Assembly: GCF_039673065.1 (NCBI RefSeq)
Contig: NZ_JBDJKW010000002.1
Coordinates: forward strand, 1-64,000
Source: Allobosea sp039673065
GTDB lineage: Bacteria > Pseudomonadota > Alphaproteobacteria > Rhizobiales > Beijerinckiaceae
Direction: 5' to 3'
Length of the DNA stretch: 64,000 bases
In this document: piece by piece, positions 25,357 to 37,303 of the stretch
Layout of the letters: every line of letters begins with the position of its first letter
Numbering within the stretch: the first letter of the stretch is position 1
Position numbers and translations under genes: made by a program
Notes under the pieces: generated by a model
Seen by the model: only the letters and a program-made list of their open reading frames with translations
Told to the model about the DNA's origin: nothing
Databases searched by the model: none

Positions 25357-25800
25357 ATGATTGGTCATGAGCTGCGTGAATTCGTCGATCATGTGATGAG
25401 CGCCAAGATGATCGGCGACGAAGACGTCCGTTTTCTTCGCGACGAGGTCCTGGGCGATGTCGTCATGACGCGTGACACCCTCGACATCCTGATCGCGCTC
25501 GATCGTGCGGTCTGCCGGACCTCGGCGCTGTTCGCGGACTATCTGGTCGCGGCCTGCGTCGACTTCGCGGTCTGGGAGAGCCGGGTCACCGGCCATGTCG
25601 ATCGCGAGACCGCCCATTGGCTGGTCGCGACGCTCTCGGCCGGCGAGGGCCCGAGCCCGCTCGCGCGGCGGATCGCCTTCGAGGTGGTGCGTGAGGCGCA
25701 GAGCTGCGACGAGGCGCTGGTCTGCTTCGCGATGAGCCGCGGCGGCGCCCGCATCGGCCACGCCAAGGCGGCGCCGGCTCCGGTCCGCATGGCGAGCTGA
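25357..25800 (+). CDS. Hypothetical protein, 147 residues
   Basis: I do not recognise this protein. It is soluble, probably all-helical, without signal peptide or membrane segment, and begins MIGHELREFVDHVMSAKMIG. It has an alternating pattern of charged and hydrophobic helices and three Cys residues (CRTSALF, AACVDF, CDEALVCF). Codon use matches neighbours, which supports a real gene. A possible stress-sigma promoter lies upstream. It is monocistronic, with 157 bases before pccA. Confidence 0.6.
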   Translation: MIGHELREFVDHVMSAKMIGDEDVRFLRDEVLGDVVMTRDTLDILIALDRAVCRTSALFADYLVAACVDFAVWESRVTGHVDRETAHWLVATLSAGEGPSPLARRIAFEVVREAQSCDEALVCFAMSRGGARIGHAKAAPAPVRMAS

Positions 25801-25957
25801 GCCGCCTGGCCGCCGCCGCGGGCCGTGCCGTTCCCGGAAGGCGTGCGCGCATGCCCTTCGGCCTAAGCATAAAGCCGACTTATCGCCCAGTGGACGGGCG
25901 GGCGCGGCTCCCGTACATCCGGCTGACGAGCCAGCAGCCGTTGCGGGGGTGTCGCGC

Positions 25958-27958
<2,001 letters not shown>

Positions 27959-28013
27959 GGCGCGCGACCGACTGCGGCATTGACCCTCGGGCAGGGGGCG
28001 GCATGATCGGCGG

Positions 28014-28547
28014 ATGCGTTGCCTCATGCCCGCCCTGCGGCTGCCCGTATTGCCGTTTCTCGCCTGCCTCTCGGCTATCCTGCCCGCCGCCGCACAGGCT
28101 CCGGGCCAGCCCCGGATCGAGACGCGCGACCGGAACGCCCTGACGCAATGCGTCCGCGACAATGCCGGCTCGGCCAGCGCCTGCATCGGTTCCGTCGCGA
28201 TCGCCTGCGTGCGTGCGGCGCCCGGTGACCGGGCCGAAGCCGAAATCGCCTGTGCCAGGCGCGAGGAGGCGCTCTGGCGCGAGCGGATGTCGATGGCGCT
28301 GCGCGTCGTCTCGCGCGGGCTCGACGTCAGCGGCGCATCGCGCCTCGCCGCGCTCCAGTCGGGCTGGGAGGCGCATGCCCAGCAGAGCTGCGCCTTCGAG
28401 GCCGGGTTGCAGGCCCCGGCGCGCAGCGGCGGCCGGCTGGCGGGCTGCAATCTGCGCGAGGTCGCGTTGCGGGCGCTGGCTGTCGAGCGGCTCGGCGCCG
28501 GACGCCGAAGCGCGCGCGAGGCGACGCCGCCCCGGATCATCCGATGA
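28014..28547 (+). CDS. LprI-like (DUF1311) secreted protein
   Basis: The 177-residue product has a signal peptide (LPVLPFLACLSAILPAAAQA) and four or more Cys. The segment LAALQSGWEAHAQQSCAFEA, followed by GCNLREVALRALAVERL, resembles the LprI/DUF1311 fold, which includes lysozyme inhibitors. Similarity is judged by eye and is moderate. It lies 55 bases after pccA and is followed by 146 bases without a gene. Confidence 0.6.
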   Translation: MRCLMPALRLPVLPFLACLSAILPAAAQAPGQPRIETRDRNALTQCVRDNAGSASACIGSVAIACVRAAPGDRAEAEIACARREEALWRERMSMALRVVSRGLDVSGASRLAALQSGWEAHAQQSCAFEAGLQAPARSGGRLAGCNLREVALRALAVERLGAGRRSAREATPPRIIR

Positions 28548-28693
28548 CGCGGCGCGTTCTGCGCTGAAACGCGGCGCTGCCCGCGCGGCGCCACGATCGA
28601 TCGTCACAGAGATCGCGTCGGGCAAACCGCGCCACACAGATCACGCCAACACGTCGCGCGCAGAGCAGGGCGCGCGCACCGCTCAGGGAACGC

Positions 28694-29482
28694 ATGTTCT
28701 ACATTCTCTCGAAGGTCGTCTGGTTCTTCCTCTCGCCGGTCAATGCCGCGATCGTCGGCATCGTGCTGGCCTCGGGGCTGGCCTTCACCCGCTTCGCCGG
28801 CCAGGGGCGCTGGCTCGGCCTGTTCTGCGTGGTCGTGCTGGTGCTGCTCGCCTTCAGCCCGCTGCCGCGCATCCTGGTCCGGCCGCTGGAGGACCGCTTC
28901 CCGCAGCAGAGCGTCCAGGGTGGCCGGATCGACGGCATCGTGGTGCTCGGCGGGGCGATCAACGTGGCGCGCAACGACATCGTGCTGAACAATGCCGCGG
29001 CACGCATGACCAAGGCGATGGAGCTGGCGCTCGCCCATCCGGAGGCGAAGTTCGTCTTCACCGGCGGCGGCGAGAACCCGCTCTCGCCCGAACTCGGCAA
29101 CGAGGCGGACGGGGCGCGCCTGCTCTACCGGTCGCTCGGCCTGCCGGAGGGGCGCCTGATCCTCGAGGACAAGTCGCGCAACACGGTGGAGAACGCGGTG
29201 TTCACGCGCCGGCTTGTCGATCCCAAGCCCGGCGAGCGCTGGGTTCTGGTGACCTCGGCCTCGCACATGCCGCGCGCGATCGGCACGTTCCGCAAGGCCG
29301 GATTCGAGATCGAGGCCTTCCCGGTCGACTATTATTCCGGCGGTGGCCCGGCCGACTATACGCGGCCCTATCGCAAGGCCGCGCGCGGGCTGGAGATCGC
29401 CGATGCCGGCTTCAAGGAATGGGTCGGGCTGGTGACCTATTATCTCGCCGGCTACAGCAGCGCGCTGTTCCCCAAGCCCTGA
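28694..29482 (+). CDS. YdcF/ElyC-family (DUF218) membrane protein
   Basis: The 262-residue protein has two N-terminal membrane segments (about residues 5-60) and a DUF218 domain with DGIVVLGGAINVARND, KFVFTGGGEN and a C-terminal LVTSASHMPRA. E. coli relatives ElyC and SanA affect envelope integrity and lipid-carrier metabolism. The sequence is full length. It converges on the DUF3253 gene, ten bases away. Confidence 0.85.
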   Translation: MFYILSKVVWFFLSPVNAAIVGIVLASGLAFTRFAGQGRWLGLFCVVVLVLLAFSPLPRILVRPLEDRFPQQSVQGGRIDGIVVLGGAINVARNDIVLNNAAARMTKAMELALAHPEAKFVFTGGGENPLSPELGNEADGARLLYRSLGLPEGRLILEDKSRNTVENAVFTRRLVDPKPGERWVLVTSASHMPRAIGTFRKAGFEIEAFPVDYYSGGGPADYTRPYRKAARGLEIADAGFKEWVGLVTYYLAGYSSALFPKP

Positions 29483-29492
29483 CGGCGGGGCG

Positions 29493-29783
29493 TCAGCCGG
29501 CCTCGCCCGGCAGGCGCAGGCGGTAGACGCCACGGAAGTCGTCCGGGTCGACCGGACGGCCCTTGCGCAGGATGACGAGCCGACCTTCCTTCATCAGCCG
29601 GACGGCGACGCGGCGCGCCGGCTGCATCAGCGGCCCCCAGCCGTCGGGATGGGCGCCGCCGACGGCGCAGGCGGCCTCGGTCGGCGAGATGCTCGCGCCG
29701 GTGCCGCGTGCGGCCAGCAGGGCGAGGATGGCGCTCTCCAGCGCGGCGTCGCGCGGGTCCTGCGCGGGCGATTCGGCCGTCAT
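29493..29783 (-). CDS. DUF3253 family protein
   Basis: The 96-residue protein matches DUF3253, a small winged-helix-like family: ISPTEAACAVGG, WGPLMQPARRVAVRLMKEGR and LVILRKGRPVDPDDFRGVYR. Function is unknown; the fold suggests nucleic acid binding. Its ATG overlaps the stop of the DUF599 gene by four bases, so the two are coupled. Confidence 0.8.
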   Translation of the reverse strand: MTAESPAQDPRDAALESAILALLAARGTGASISPTEAACAVGGAHPDGWGPLMQPARRVAVRLMKEGRLVILRKGRPVDPDDFRGVYRLRLPGEAG

Positions 29784-30502
29784 GGCGTGTCCTGTTCGTG
29801 AGGTAGGACCGGGCCTACAGCCTCATGCCGGAAGATGCGAGCGGCATCGGAACCGAATTGGCGCCGCCACATCGCGGTGAGCACCGCCGCGGTGAAGCCG
29901 ATGAAGGCGACCGGCCCAAGGAACCAGCCGAGATAGGCGAGCGCGAAGAAGAAGGCGCGCTGCCCGCGGTTGAAATGGCGCCCGGCCGAGATGTTCATCT
30001 CCACCGTCTCGTGGATGGCGCGGCTGGCTTCCTCGGCGGTATGGGCGCGGGCGGAGGGCAGGGCGCCGATCAGGATGACGCAGTAATTGAACAGCCGGTA
30101 GCTCCAGGCGAACTTGAAGAAGGCATAGCCGAAGATCACCGCCAGCCCGATCACCTTGGTTTCCCAGACGGCGCGCGTCGGCGTCTCGCCGAGCGGCAGG
30201 TCGGCGAAGATGGCGACCACCCGGTCGGCCGACTGCAGCAGCGTCAACGCGCCGCCGATGGCGATCAGCGAGGTCGAGGCGAAGAAGGCCGTGCCGTTCT
30301 GCAGGCCGTTCATCACCTGGGTGTCGACGATGCGGTTGTCGCGCGCCATCGCCTCCTGCACCCAGCGCTGGCGCCGCAGGTTCATGCGCATGTTGAGGCT
30401 GTTGGCCGCATGCGGGCCTAGCTCGACCGCGTAATGATAGCCGACCCAGGATGCCATGAAGAACACCAGGGCGACGATGTCGAGTGTTGCGAATCCGATC
30501 AT
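29780..30502 (-). CDS. DUF599 membrane protein
   Basis: The 240-residue protein has about four membrane segments and the DUF599 pattern: an N-terminal IGFATLDIVALVFFMASWVG, RRQRWVQEAMARDNRIVDTQ, and NRGQRAFFFALAYLGWFLGP. Function is unknown. ATG at 30502 is chosen since the first membrane helix starts there; the frame stays open far upstream but that part runs antisense to the rhodanese gene. Confidence 0.82.
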   Translation of the reverse strand: MIGFATLDIVALVFFMASWVGYHYAVELGPHAANSLNMRMNLRRQRWVQEAMARDNRIVDTQVMNGLQNGTAFFASTSLIAIGGALTLLQSADRVVAIFADLPLGETPTRAVWETKVIGLAVIFGYAFFKFAWSYRLFNYCVILIGALPSARAHTAEEASRAIHETVEMNISAGRHFNRGQRAFFFALAYLGWFLGPVAFIGFTAAVLTAMWRRQFGSDAARIFRHEAVGPVLPHEQDTP

Positions 30503-30625
30503 GAACCCTCCGGCGCGGAGATTGGCGAGGGTGTGGGCGGGCTGCAAGCGCGATTGACGCAGCCGGCCCGAACCGCCACCTTGCGCCCCGTCCGGCCCCT
30601 TGCGCCGGCGGGGCTGGAGAGGCTG

Positions 30626-31036
30626 ATGTCGCAGACGATCGTCAAGGGTTACAAGGCCTTGCTCGCCGAGGCGGAAGCCGTGGTCGAGACGCTCTCCGTG
30701 ACGGATGCGCAGCAGCTCCTCGGCCGCGAGGACGTGGTCTTCGTCGACCTGCGCGATCCGCGCGAACTCGAGCGCGAGGGCCGCATGCCCGGCGCCTTCC
30801 ATTGCCCCCGGGGCATGTTGGAGTTCTGGATCGATCCCGAGAGCCCCTATGCCAAGCCGGTGTTCCAGGACGATAAGCGCTTCGTCTTCTTCTGCGGCGG
30901 CGGCTGGCGTTCCGCGCTCGCCGCCAGGACGGCGCAGGAGATGGGCCTGAAGCCGGTCGCCCATGTCGAGGGCGGTTTCGCCGCCTGGAAGAAGGCCGGA
31001 GCGCCGATCGAGGCGCCTGCGCCGAAGAAGGCCTGA
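30626..31036 (+). CDS. Rhodanese-like sulphurtransferase
   Basis: The 136-residue single rhodanese domain has the active-site Cys in FFCGGGWRS (CXXXXRS loop), so it should be catalytically competent. VVFVDLRDPRELEREGRMPG and HVEGGFAAWKKAGAP are the CH2-type signature regions. The role is probably sulphur transfer or redox defence. ATG at 30626 follows a GGAGAGG site. It is divergent from the DUF599 gene. Confidence 0.88.
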   Translation: MSQTIVKGYKALLAEAEAVVETLSVTDAQQLLGREDVVFVDLRDPRELEREGRMPGAFHCPRGMLEFWIDPESPYAKPVFQDDKRFVFFCGGGWRSALAARTAQEMGLKPVAHVEGGFAAWKKAGAPIEAPAPKKA

Positions 31037-31046
31037 CGGACAGGCC

Positions 31047-31223
31047 TTGCTCTCCCATATCCTGATCGTGCTGCTGGTCGGCGGCTTCCTGTTCCGCAAG
31101 CCGCTCGGCCGCCTGCTCGCGGGGCGCCTGCCGAACCGCGAGGCGCGCCAGCGCGTGCTCGGCACGATCATCGCCGGCTTCCTGCTGGTGATTGTGGTCA
31201 GGCTGGCGGCGTACCTCTGGTAA
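31047..31223 (+). CDS. Possible small membrane protein, 58 residues (TTG start)
   Basis: An open frame 10 bases after the rhodanese stop encodes two hydrophobic segments around a basic loop: SHILIVLLVGGFLFRKPLGR and IIAGFLLVIVVRLAAYLW. No ATG is available before the first membrane helix, so TTG at 31047 is proposed, with GACGGACAGG upstream as a weak ribosome-binding site. The hydrophobic-basic-hydrophobic plan looks real, but start and expression are uncertain. Confidence 0.45.
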   Translation: MLSHILIVLLVGGFLFRKPLGRLLAGRLPNREARQRVLGTIIAGFLLVIVVRLAAYLW

Positions 31224-31458
31224 GCGGGCAGGGCGGCGACAGCGGCTCCGCCGGGGGATCGCACACCGCTCCGCTGGCGGGAGAGGTTCGCGGGCGCGAC
31301 GCGTACGCGCGGGCCCGCGTGACCCTGTCTCATGGCGAAAATCGGGCCTCGGCGCTGCCTTCCGTGCATCCGTTCCATGCGTAAGGGCCGGGTTGCCTGT
31401 TTCGCGGGCATCCGGCAGGTTCCCCGCCTTGGCTCGGCATCCAGACAGGGAGGGCTGC
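31224..31458. other. Intergenic region before the ABC exporter leader
   Basis: These 235 bases, together with 31507-31639, make a 416-base gap upstream of the exporter gene that holds only the candidate leader ORF at 31459. No promoter is clear by eye; GC content is high throughout. Confidence 0.5.
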
Positions 31459-31506
31459 ATGGTTAACGTCACCGTCTTCATCTCCCCACGACTCGCTCGC
31501 CGCTAG
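31459..31506 (+). CDS. Candidate 15-residue leader peptide upstream of an ABC exporter
   Basis: ATG at 31459 is preceded by GGGAGG at optimal distance and followed by 15 codons encoding MVNVTVFISPRLARR. A long hairpin lies just downstream (31527-31582), then the exporter gene at 31640. The layout of short ORF, structure and transporter resembles translational or transcriptional attenuation in resistance genes. No known leader family is recognised. Confidence 0.4.
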   Translation: MVNVTVFISPRLARR

Positions 31507-31526
31507 GCCGGATCCGCACGCGATCC

Positions 31527-31582
31527 GCCTGCGGCTCCTGCGCCGCCATTTTTCTCAACCTCGATTTTTAGAAGCCGCAGGC
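31527..31582 (+). promoter_or_regulatory. Hairpin between the leader ORF and the ABC exporter
   Basis: GCCTGCGGCT at 31527-31536 is the exact reverse complement of AGCCGCAGGC at 31573-31582, with a 36-base loop holding two T-rich runs (ATTTTTCTC and ATTTTTAG). The arm begins 21 bases after the leader stop codon, within reach of a ribosome paused there. Confidence 0.4.
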
Positions 31583-31639
31583 CGCCTCGGCCGCGCTTCA
31601 GCTCAATTCGGAGCCGGTCCCGCGCGGGCCGGATGCACC

Positions 31640-33436
<1,797 letters not shown>

Positions 33437-33511
33437 GCCGCCGGCCCCGGCCGCGAAAAATGCCGTGGCGGGAATCGCTTGGCGGCGGACGCTGCCAAAC
33501 CGATTCCGCTG

Positions 33512-34603
33512 TCAGGCGGCGTCGATCGAGACGCTCTTGACCACCGCATAGACCTGCAGCCCGGGCCTGAGCCCGAGCTGTTCGGCGGATTTCACGGTGA
33601 CGCGGGCGAGCAGCTCCGCCTCGCCGCAACGCAGGACGACCTCGCGCGCCGACCCGTCCCCGCGACGGGCGCCGAGCTCCGCCACCACGCCTGCCAGCAC
33701 GTTGAGCGCGCTGATGCCCTCGGGCCGGTGCAGGCTGATCATCACGTCGCTGGCGAGGATGCGCAGGCGCACCGCGCTGCCGAGCGGGGCGGCGCGGCGC
33801 GCGACCTGGAGGCGGCCGGCCGGGGTCTTGAGCACGGTCAGCCCATAGGCCTCGTCCTGCGCGGCGATGCGCGCGTCGAGCACGGCGCCGGCCTCGGCCG
33901 CCGCGGAGAGGATCGGCACGTCCGGGCGCGCCATCAGCGCCTGCGTCGGCCCGCTGGCCGTGACCGTGCCGCCGTCGAGCACGACGAGATGGGTGGCGAG
34001 GCGCGCCACCTCGGCCACCGAATGCGAGACGTAGACGATCGGCACGCGCAGTTCGTCACGCACCCGCTCGACATAGGGCATGATCTCGGCCTTGCGCTCC
34101 TCGTCGAGCGCCGCCAGCGGCTCGTCCATCAGCAGCAGCCGCGGCTTGGAAAGCAGGGCGCGGCCGATGGCGACGCGCTGCTTCTCGCCGCCGGACAAGG
34201 CACCGGGATGGCGCTGCAGCAGATGGCCGATGCCGAGCAGGGCGAGCACGCCATCGAGATCGCTGCCGCCATCCTCGCCGCGCGGGGCGAACCAGCGGCC
34301 ATAGAGCAGGTTCTGGCGCACGGTGAGATGCGGGAACAGCCGCGCCTCCTGGAAGACGTAGCCGATGCGCCGCTTGTGCCGGGGCACGAAGATGCCGGCC
34401 TCGGTGTCGACCAGCGTGCGCCCGTCGACGACGACGCGGCCGCGCTCCGGCTTCACCAGCCCGGCGACGATATTGACCAGCGAGGTCTTGCCCGAGCCGG
34501 AGCGCCCGAACAGGGCGGTGAGCCGCCCGTCCGAGGCGAAGCGAGCATCGAGCGCGAAGGCGCCGAGCCGGTGCGAGACGGCGATGTCTATGACCGGGGT
34601 CAT
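33512..34603 (-). CDS. modC: Molybdate ABC transporter ATP-binding protein ModC
   Basis: The 363-residue ATPase has Walker A GRSGSGKTS, signature LSGGEKQR, Walker B LLLMDEPLAALD, and a C-terminal TOBE/MOP domain (about residues 290-360) that binds oxyanion in this family. It powers molybdate uptake through ModB. ATG at 34603 overlaps the modB stop by four bases; a longer reading in this frame runs antisense through modB and is rejected. Confidence 0.93.
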   Translation of the reverse strand: MTPVIDIAVSHRLGAFALDARFASDGRLTALFGRSGSGKTSLVNIVAGLVKPERGRVVVDGRTLVDTEAGIFVPRHKRRIGYVFQEARLFPHLTVRQNLLYGRWFAPRGEDGGSDLDGVLALLGIGHLLQRHPGALSGGEKQRVAIGRALLSKPRLLLMDEPLAALDEERKAEIMPYVERVRDELRVPIVYVSHSVAEVARLATHLVVLDGGTVTASGPTQALMARPDVPILSAAAEAGAVLDARIAAQDEAYGLTVLKTPAGRLQVARRAAPLGSAVRLRILASDVMISLHRPEGISALNVLAGVVAELGARRGDGSAREVVLRCGEAELLARVTVKSAEQLGLRPGLQVYAVVKSVSIDAA

Positions 34604-35298
34604 GAGACGGCGATCCGCCTGCCGACGATGCGCGCCAGCAGTTCCGAGCAGAACAGCGCCGCCACCGAGATCGCAATCGAGATCAGCGTCAGCCTTAGCG
34701 CGCCGGCATCGCCGCCGGGCACCTGGGTGAAGGTGTAGATGGCTGAGGGCAAGGTCTGGGTCTCGCCGGGAATGTTCGAGACGAAGGTGATGGTGGCGCC
34801 GAACTCGCCCATCGCCTTGGCGAAGCACAGGATCATGCCCGCGACGATGCCGGGCAGGCACAGCGGCAGCGTCACCGTCGCGAAGGTCCAGAAGCGGTTG
34901 GCGCCCAACGTGCCGGCCGCGTCCTCCAGCTTGCGGTCGATCGCCTCGATCGAGAGCCGGATGGCGCGCACCATCAACGGGAAGCCCATCACGGCGCAGG
35001 CCAGCGCGGCGCCCGTCCAGCGGAAGGAGAGCACGATGCCGAACCAGTCGTAGAGGAAGGCACCGATCGGCCCGCGGCGGCCGAAGCCGATGAGCAGGAT
35101 ATAGCCGGTGACGACCGGCGGCAGGATCAGCGGCAGGTGCACCAGCGCGTCGAGCACCGACTTGCCCCAGAAACGGCCGCGCGCCAACAGCCAGGCCACG
35201 GCGATGCCGAGCGGCAGGCTGGCGAGCATCGCTGTGGTGGAGACGATCAGGCTGAGCCTGACCGCCGTCCATTCGTCCGGCGTCAGCCAGTCGCTCAT
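34600..35298 (-). CDS. modB: Molybdate ABC transporter permease ModB
   Basis: The 232-residue inner-membrane protein has about five helices and the permease EAA loop near DAAGTLGANRFWTFATVTLP. The segment KAMGEFGATITFVSNIPGET is characteristic of ModB. It forms the channel for molybdate delivered by ModA. Start and stop codons overlap both modA and modC by four bases, showing a tightly coupled modABC operon. Confidence 0.94.
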   Translation of the reverse strand: MSDWLTPDEWTAVRLSLIVSTTAMLASLPLGIAVAWLLARGRFWGKSVLDALVHLPLILPPVVTGYILLIGFGRRGPIGAFLYDWFGIVLSFRWTGAALACAVMGFPLMVRAIRLSIEAIDRKLEDAAGTLGANRFWTFATVTLPLCLPGIVAGMILCFAKAMGEFGATITFVSNIPGETQTLPSAIYTFTQVPGGDAGALRLTLISIAISVAALFCSELLARIVGRRIAVS

Positions 35299-36098
35299 GA
35301 AGCGCTGGCGGCCTTGTTCAGCACGGTGAAACCCTGCTTCTCGAAGCTCGCGCGGGCCTCGCCGCCGCGCAGGAAGGCGAGGAAGGCCGCCGCGTCGGCA
35401 TTGGCCGAATCCTTGGTCACCGCGACGGGATAGACGATCGGCGGGTGGCTGCCCTCAGGGAAGGTGGCGATCACCTTGACCTTGGGATCGGCGGCGGCGT
35501 CGGTGGCGTAGACGATGCCGAGCGGCGCCTCGCCGCGCGAGACCAGCAGCAGCGTGGCGCGGACATTGTCCGCCTGGGCGATGCGGTCCTTGACCTTGTC
35601 CCAGCCTCCGAGCGTCTCCAGCGCGGCCTTGCCGTATTTGCCGGCGGGCACCGAGTCGACATTGGCCATGGCGAGGCGGCCGCCGTCCAGCGCGGTGGTG
35701 AGGTCGACGCCCTGCGCCAGCGTGGCGGCGGCCTTGGACTCCGCTGGCGCGATCAGCACGATGCGGTTGGCGAGCATGCTGACGCGGCTGTCGCTGCGGA
35801 TCAGGCCCTTCTTCTCGGCATAGTCCATCCAGTCGAGATCGGCAGAGAGGAAGAGGTCGGCCGGGGCGCCCTGCTCGAGCTGGCGCGCGAGCGCGCTCGA
35901 CGCCGCATAGGAGATCTTCGGCACGGGCTTGCCGCTGGCCTTGACCCATTTGGCGGAGGCCTCGTCGAGGGCGTTCTTCAGGCTGGCCGCGGCGAAGACG
36001 ACGAGCTCCTTGCCCTGAGCCTGTGCCGTGCCGGCGAAGGAGGCCGTGCCGATGACGAGAGCCGCGGCGAAGCCGAGAATTGTGCGGCGGGTGGACAT
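35295..36098 (-). CDS. modA: Molybdate-binding periplasmic protein ModA
   Basis: The 267-residue protein has a signal peptide (RRTILGFAAALVIGTASFA, ending AQAQ) and the ModA motifs VFAAASLKNALDE, SYAASSALARQLEQGAPADL and an oxyanion pocket near MANVDSVPAGKYGKAALE. It delivers molybdate, and often tungstate, to ModBC. AAGGAG precedes the ATG. It is the first gene of modABC, facing mop across a palindromic operator. Confidence 0.94.
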   Translation of the reverse strand: MSTRRTILGFAAALVIGTASFAGTAQAQGKELVVFAAASLKNALDEASAKWVKASGKPVPKISYAASSALARQLEQGAPADLFLSADLDWMDYAEKKGLIRSDSRVSMLANRIVLIAPAESKAAATLAQGVDLTTALDGGRLAMANVDSVPAGKYGKAALETLGGWDKVKDRIAQADNVRATLLLVSRGEAPLGIVYATDAAADPKVKVIATFPEGSHPPIVYPVAVTKDSANADAAAFLAFLRGGEARASFEKQGFTVLNKAASAS

Positions 36099-36120
36099 GG
36101 CGCTCCTTGCGGTGTTCGCT

Positions 36121-36146
36121 TCGGTATATCCAAATGGATATAGCGA
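36121..36146. promoter_or_regulatory. ModE-type molybdate operator between modABC and mop
   Basis: The 26-base imperfect palindrome contains perfect arms TATATCC (36125-36131) and GGATATA (36136-36142) around AAAT, extended by TCGG/GCGA-like ends. It resembles the TATAT-type inverted repeat bound by ModE and MopA/B proteins. It begins 23 bases from the modA start and ends 51 bases before mop, placing it over the divergent promoters. No modE gene is seen in the window. Confidence 0.7.
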
Positions 36147-36197
36147 CTCCGTCGGCACGTCGAGTCCGCGAGAGGCCTGAACCGGAAGGAGACCAGA

Positions 36198-36404
36198 ATG
36201 AGGATTTCGGCACGCAACCAGCTGAAGGGCACCGTGGTCGAGGTGGTGAAGGGCGCCACCACCGCCCATGTCCGCATCGATGTCGGCGGAACGGTGGTGA
36301 CGGCCTCGATCACCAATGCGGCGGTGGACGAGCTGAAGCTCGCCGTCGGCCAGCCTGCCTATGCGGTGATCAAGGCCTCCGACGTTCTCGTCGCGATCGA
36401 TTGA
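36198..36404 (+). CDS. mop: Molbindin (Mop), TOBE-domain molybdate-binding protein
   Basis: The 68-residue protein is a single TOBE/MOP domain: MRISARNQLKGTVVEVVKGA, TAHVRIDVGGTVVTASITN and a VIKASDVLVAID end. Such molbindins form hexamers that bind up to eight molybdate ions and buffer intracellular molybdate. It is divergent from modABC and shares the palindromic operator. The ribosome-binding site is GAAGGAGA. The stop overlaps a possible TTG start of the next gene. Confidence 0.92.
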   Translation: MRISARNQLKGTVVEVVKGATTAHVRIDVGGTVVTASITNAAVDELKLAVGQPAYAVIKASDVLVAID

Positions 36405-36412
36405 GCGCGGCG

Positions 36413-36907
36413 ATGGTGCGCGAGAACGAGATCCGCCGGGCCGAGGTCGCGGTGGCGCCGCCGGTCGCCGAGGATGCCGGGCTGGCCTTCATCGGCTGCA
36501 TCGGCACGCCCTGGACCTCGCGCCTGCTCTGTCCGCGGCAGGGCAGGCTCGACGGTCCGGACTGCCGCATCGAGCTGTTCGCGCCCTGGGATGAGGGGCT
36601 CGACGGCATCGAGGCCTATGAGCGGCTGGAGGTGCTGTACTGGCTGCACGAATCGCGGCGCGATCTCGTGCGGCAGAGTCCGCGCAATGACGGTTCGGCC
36701 CGCGGCGTGTTCTCGCTGCGCTCGCCGGTGCGGCCGAACCCGATCGGCACCTCGGTGGTGGGCCTGCTGCGGCGCGAGGGCAATATGCTGATTGTTCGCG
36801 GGCTCGATTGCCTCGACGGCACGCCGCTGCTCGACCTGAAGCCCGACCGGACGAGCTTCACGCCGCTGGCGCCGCCGCAGCCCGGCGATTTCGAGACCGG
36901 TGCCTGA
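36413..36907 (+). CDS. TsaA/TrmO-like SAM-dependent tRNA methyltransferase
   Basis: The 164-residue protein matches TrmO/YaeB, which N6-methylates t6A37 of tRNA-Thr: AFIGCIGTPWTSR near the N terminus, GLDGIEAYERLEVLYWLHES, and GVFSLRSPVRPNPIGTS with the SAM-site residues. It is shorter than E. coli TrmO (about 235 residues), lacking the C-terminal domain, as many bacterial members do. ATG at 36413 is chosen; TTG at 36401 would overlap the mop stop. Confidence 0.82.
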   Translation: MVRENEIRRAEVAVAPPVAEDAGLAFIGCIGTPWTSRLLCPRQGRLDGPDCRIELFAPWDEGLDGIEAYERLEVLYWLHESRRDLVRQSPRNDGSARGVFSLRSPVRPNPIGTSVVGLLRREGNMLIVRGLDCLDGTPLLDLKPDRTSFTPLAPPQPGDFETGA

Positions 36908-37071
36908 GGGGTGCGCGTTTCGCTGGTCGTGCCGCCATCATCGTTTCGGCGTGAGAAACAGCTGTAGGTCGGGCGGACGACCCGTCCTTTCTGCGGCAAG
37001 GCCGGCGGCCGCCTAACCCAGCAGGAGTGTCGGGGAGATCGCACTGCGAGCCGGTGCCGTGTGGCAGAAAC

Positions 37072-37098
37072 GAAAAAGCCGCCCGGTAAAGGGCGGCT
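37072..37098 (-). terminator. Rho-independent terminator after rpmG
   Basis: Arms at 37077-37084 and 37091-37098 form a perfect 8-base stem with a 6-base loop, followed on the minus strand by five T. It lies 38 bases after the rpmG stop. Confidence 0.85.
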
Positions 37099-37135
37099 CT
37101 TTTCGAAACAAGATCAAATAGTTAGAGGCAATGCC

Positions 37136-37303
37136 TCACTTGATCTTGGTTTCCTTGAACTCGACGTGCTTGCGCGCGACCGGGTCGTACTTCTTCTTCG
37201 ACATCTTCTCGGTCATGGTGCGCGAGTTCTTCTTGGTGACGTAGAAGAACCCGGTGTCGGCGGTCGACAGCAGCTTGATCTTGATGGTCACGGCCTTGGC
37301 CAT
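37136..37303 (-). CDS. rpmG: 50S ribosomal protein L33 (zinc-independent form)
   Basis: The 55-residue product MAKAVTIKIKLLSTADTGFF... contains the L33 core KKYDPVARKHVEFKETKIK. It has no Cys, so it is the zinc-free form, consistent with the zinc-free S14 of this genome. A 15-codon N-terminal extension in frame is rejected because the conserved N terminus starts at 37303. It has its own terminator. Confidence 0.95.
   Translation of the reverse strand: MAKAVTIKIKLLSTADTGFFYVTKKNSRTMTEKMSKKKYDPVARKHVEFKETKIK

Noticed and set aside
31037..31411. Long minus-strand open frame extending the DUF599 gene upstream
   Set aside because: The added part is Arg/Ala-rich, has no family features and runs antisense to the rhodanese gene; a good ATG exists at 30502.
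34604..35272. Minus-strand open frame extending modC upstream
   Set aside because: It overlaps modB in another frame and shows no ModC features; the ATG overlapping the modB stop gives the family N terminus.
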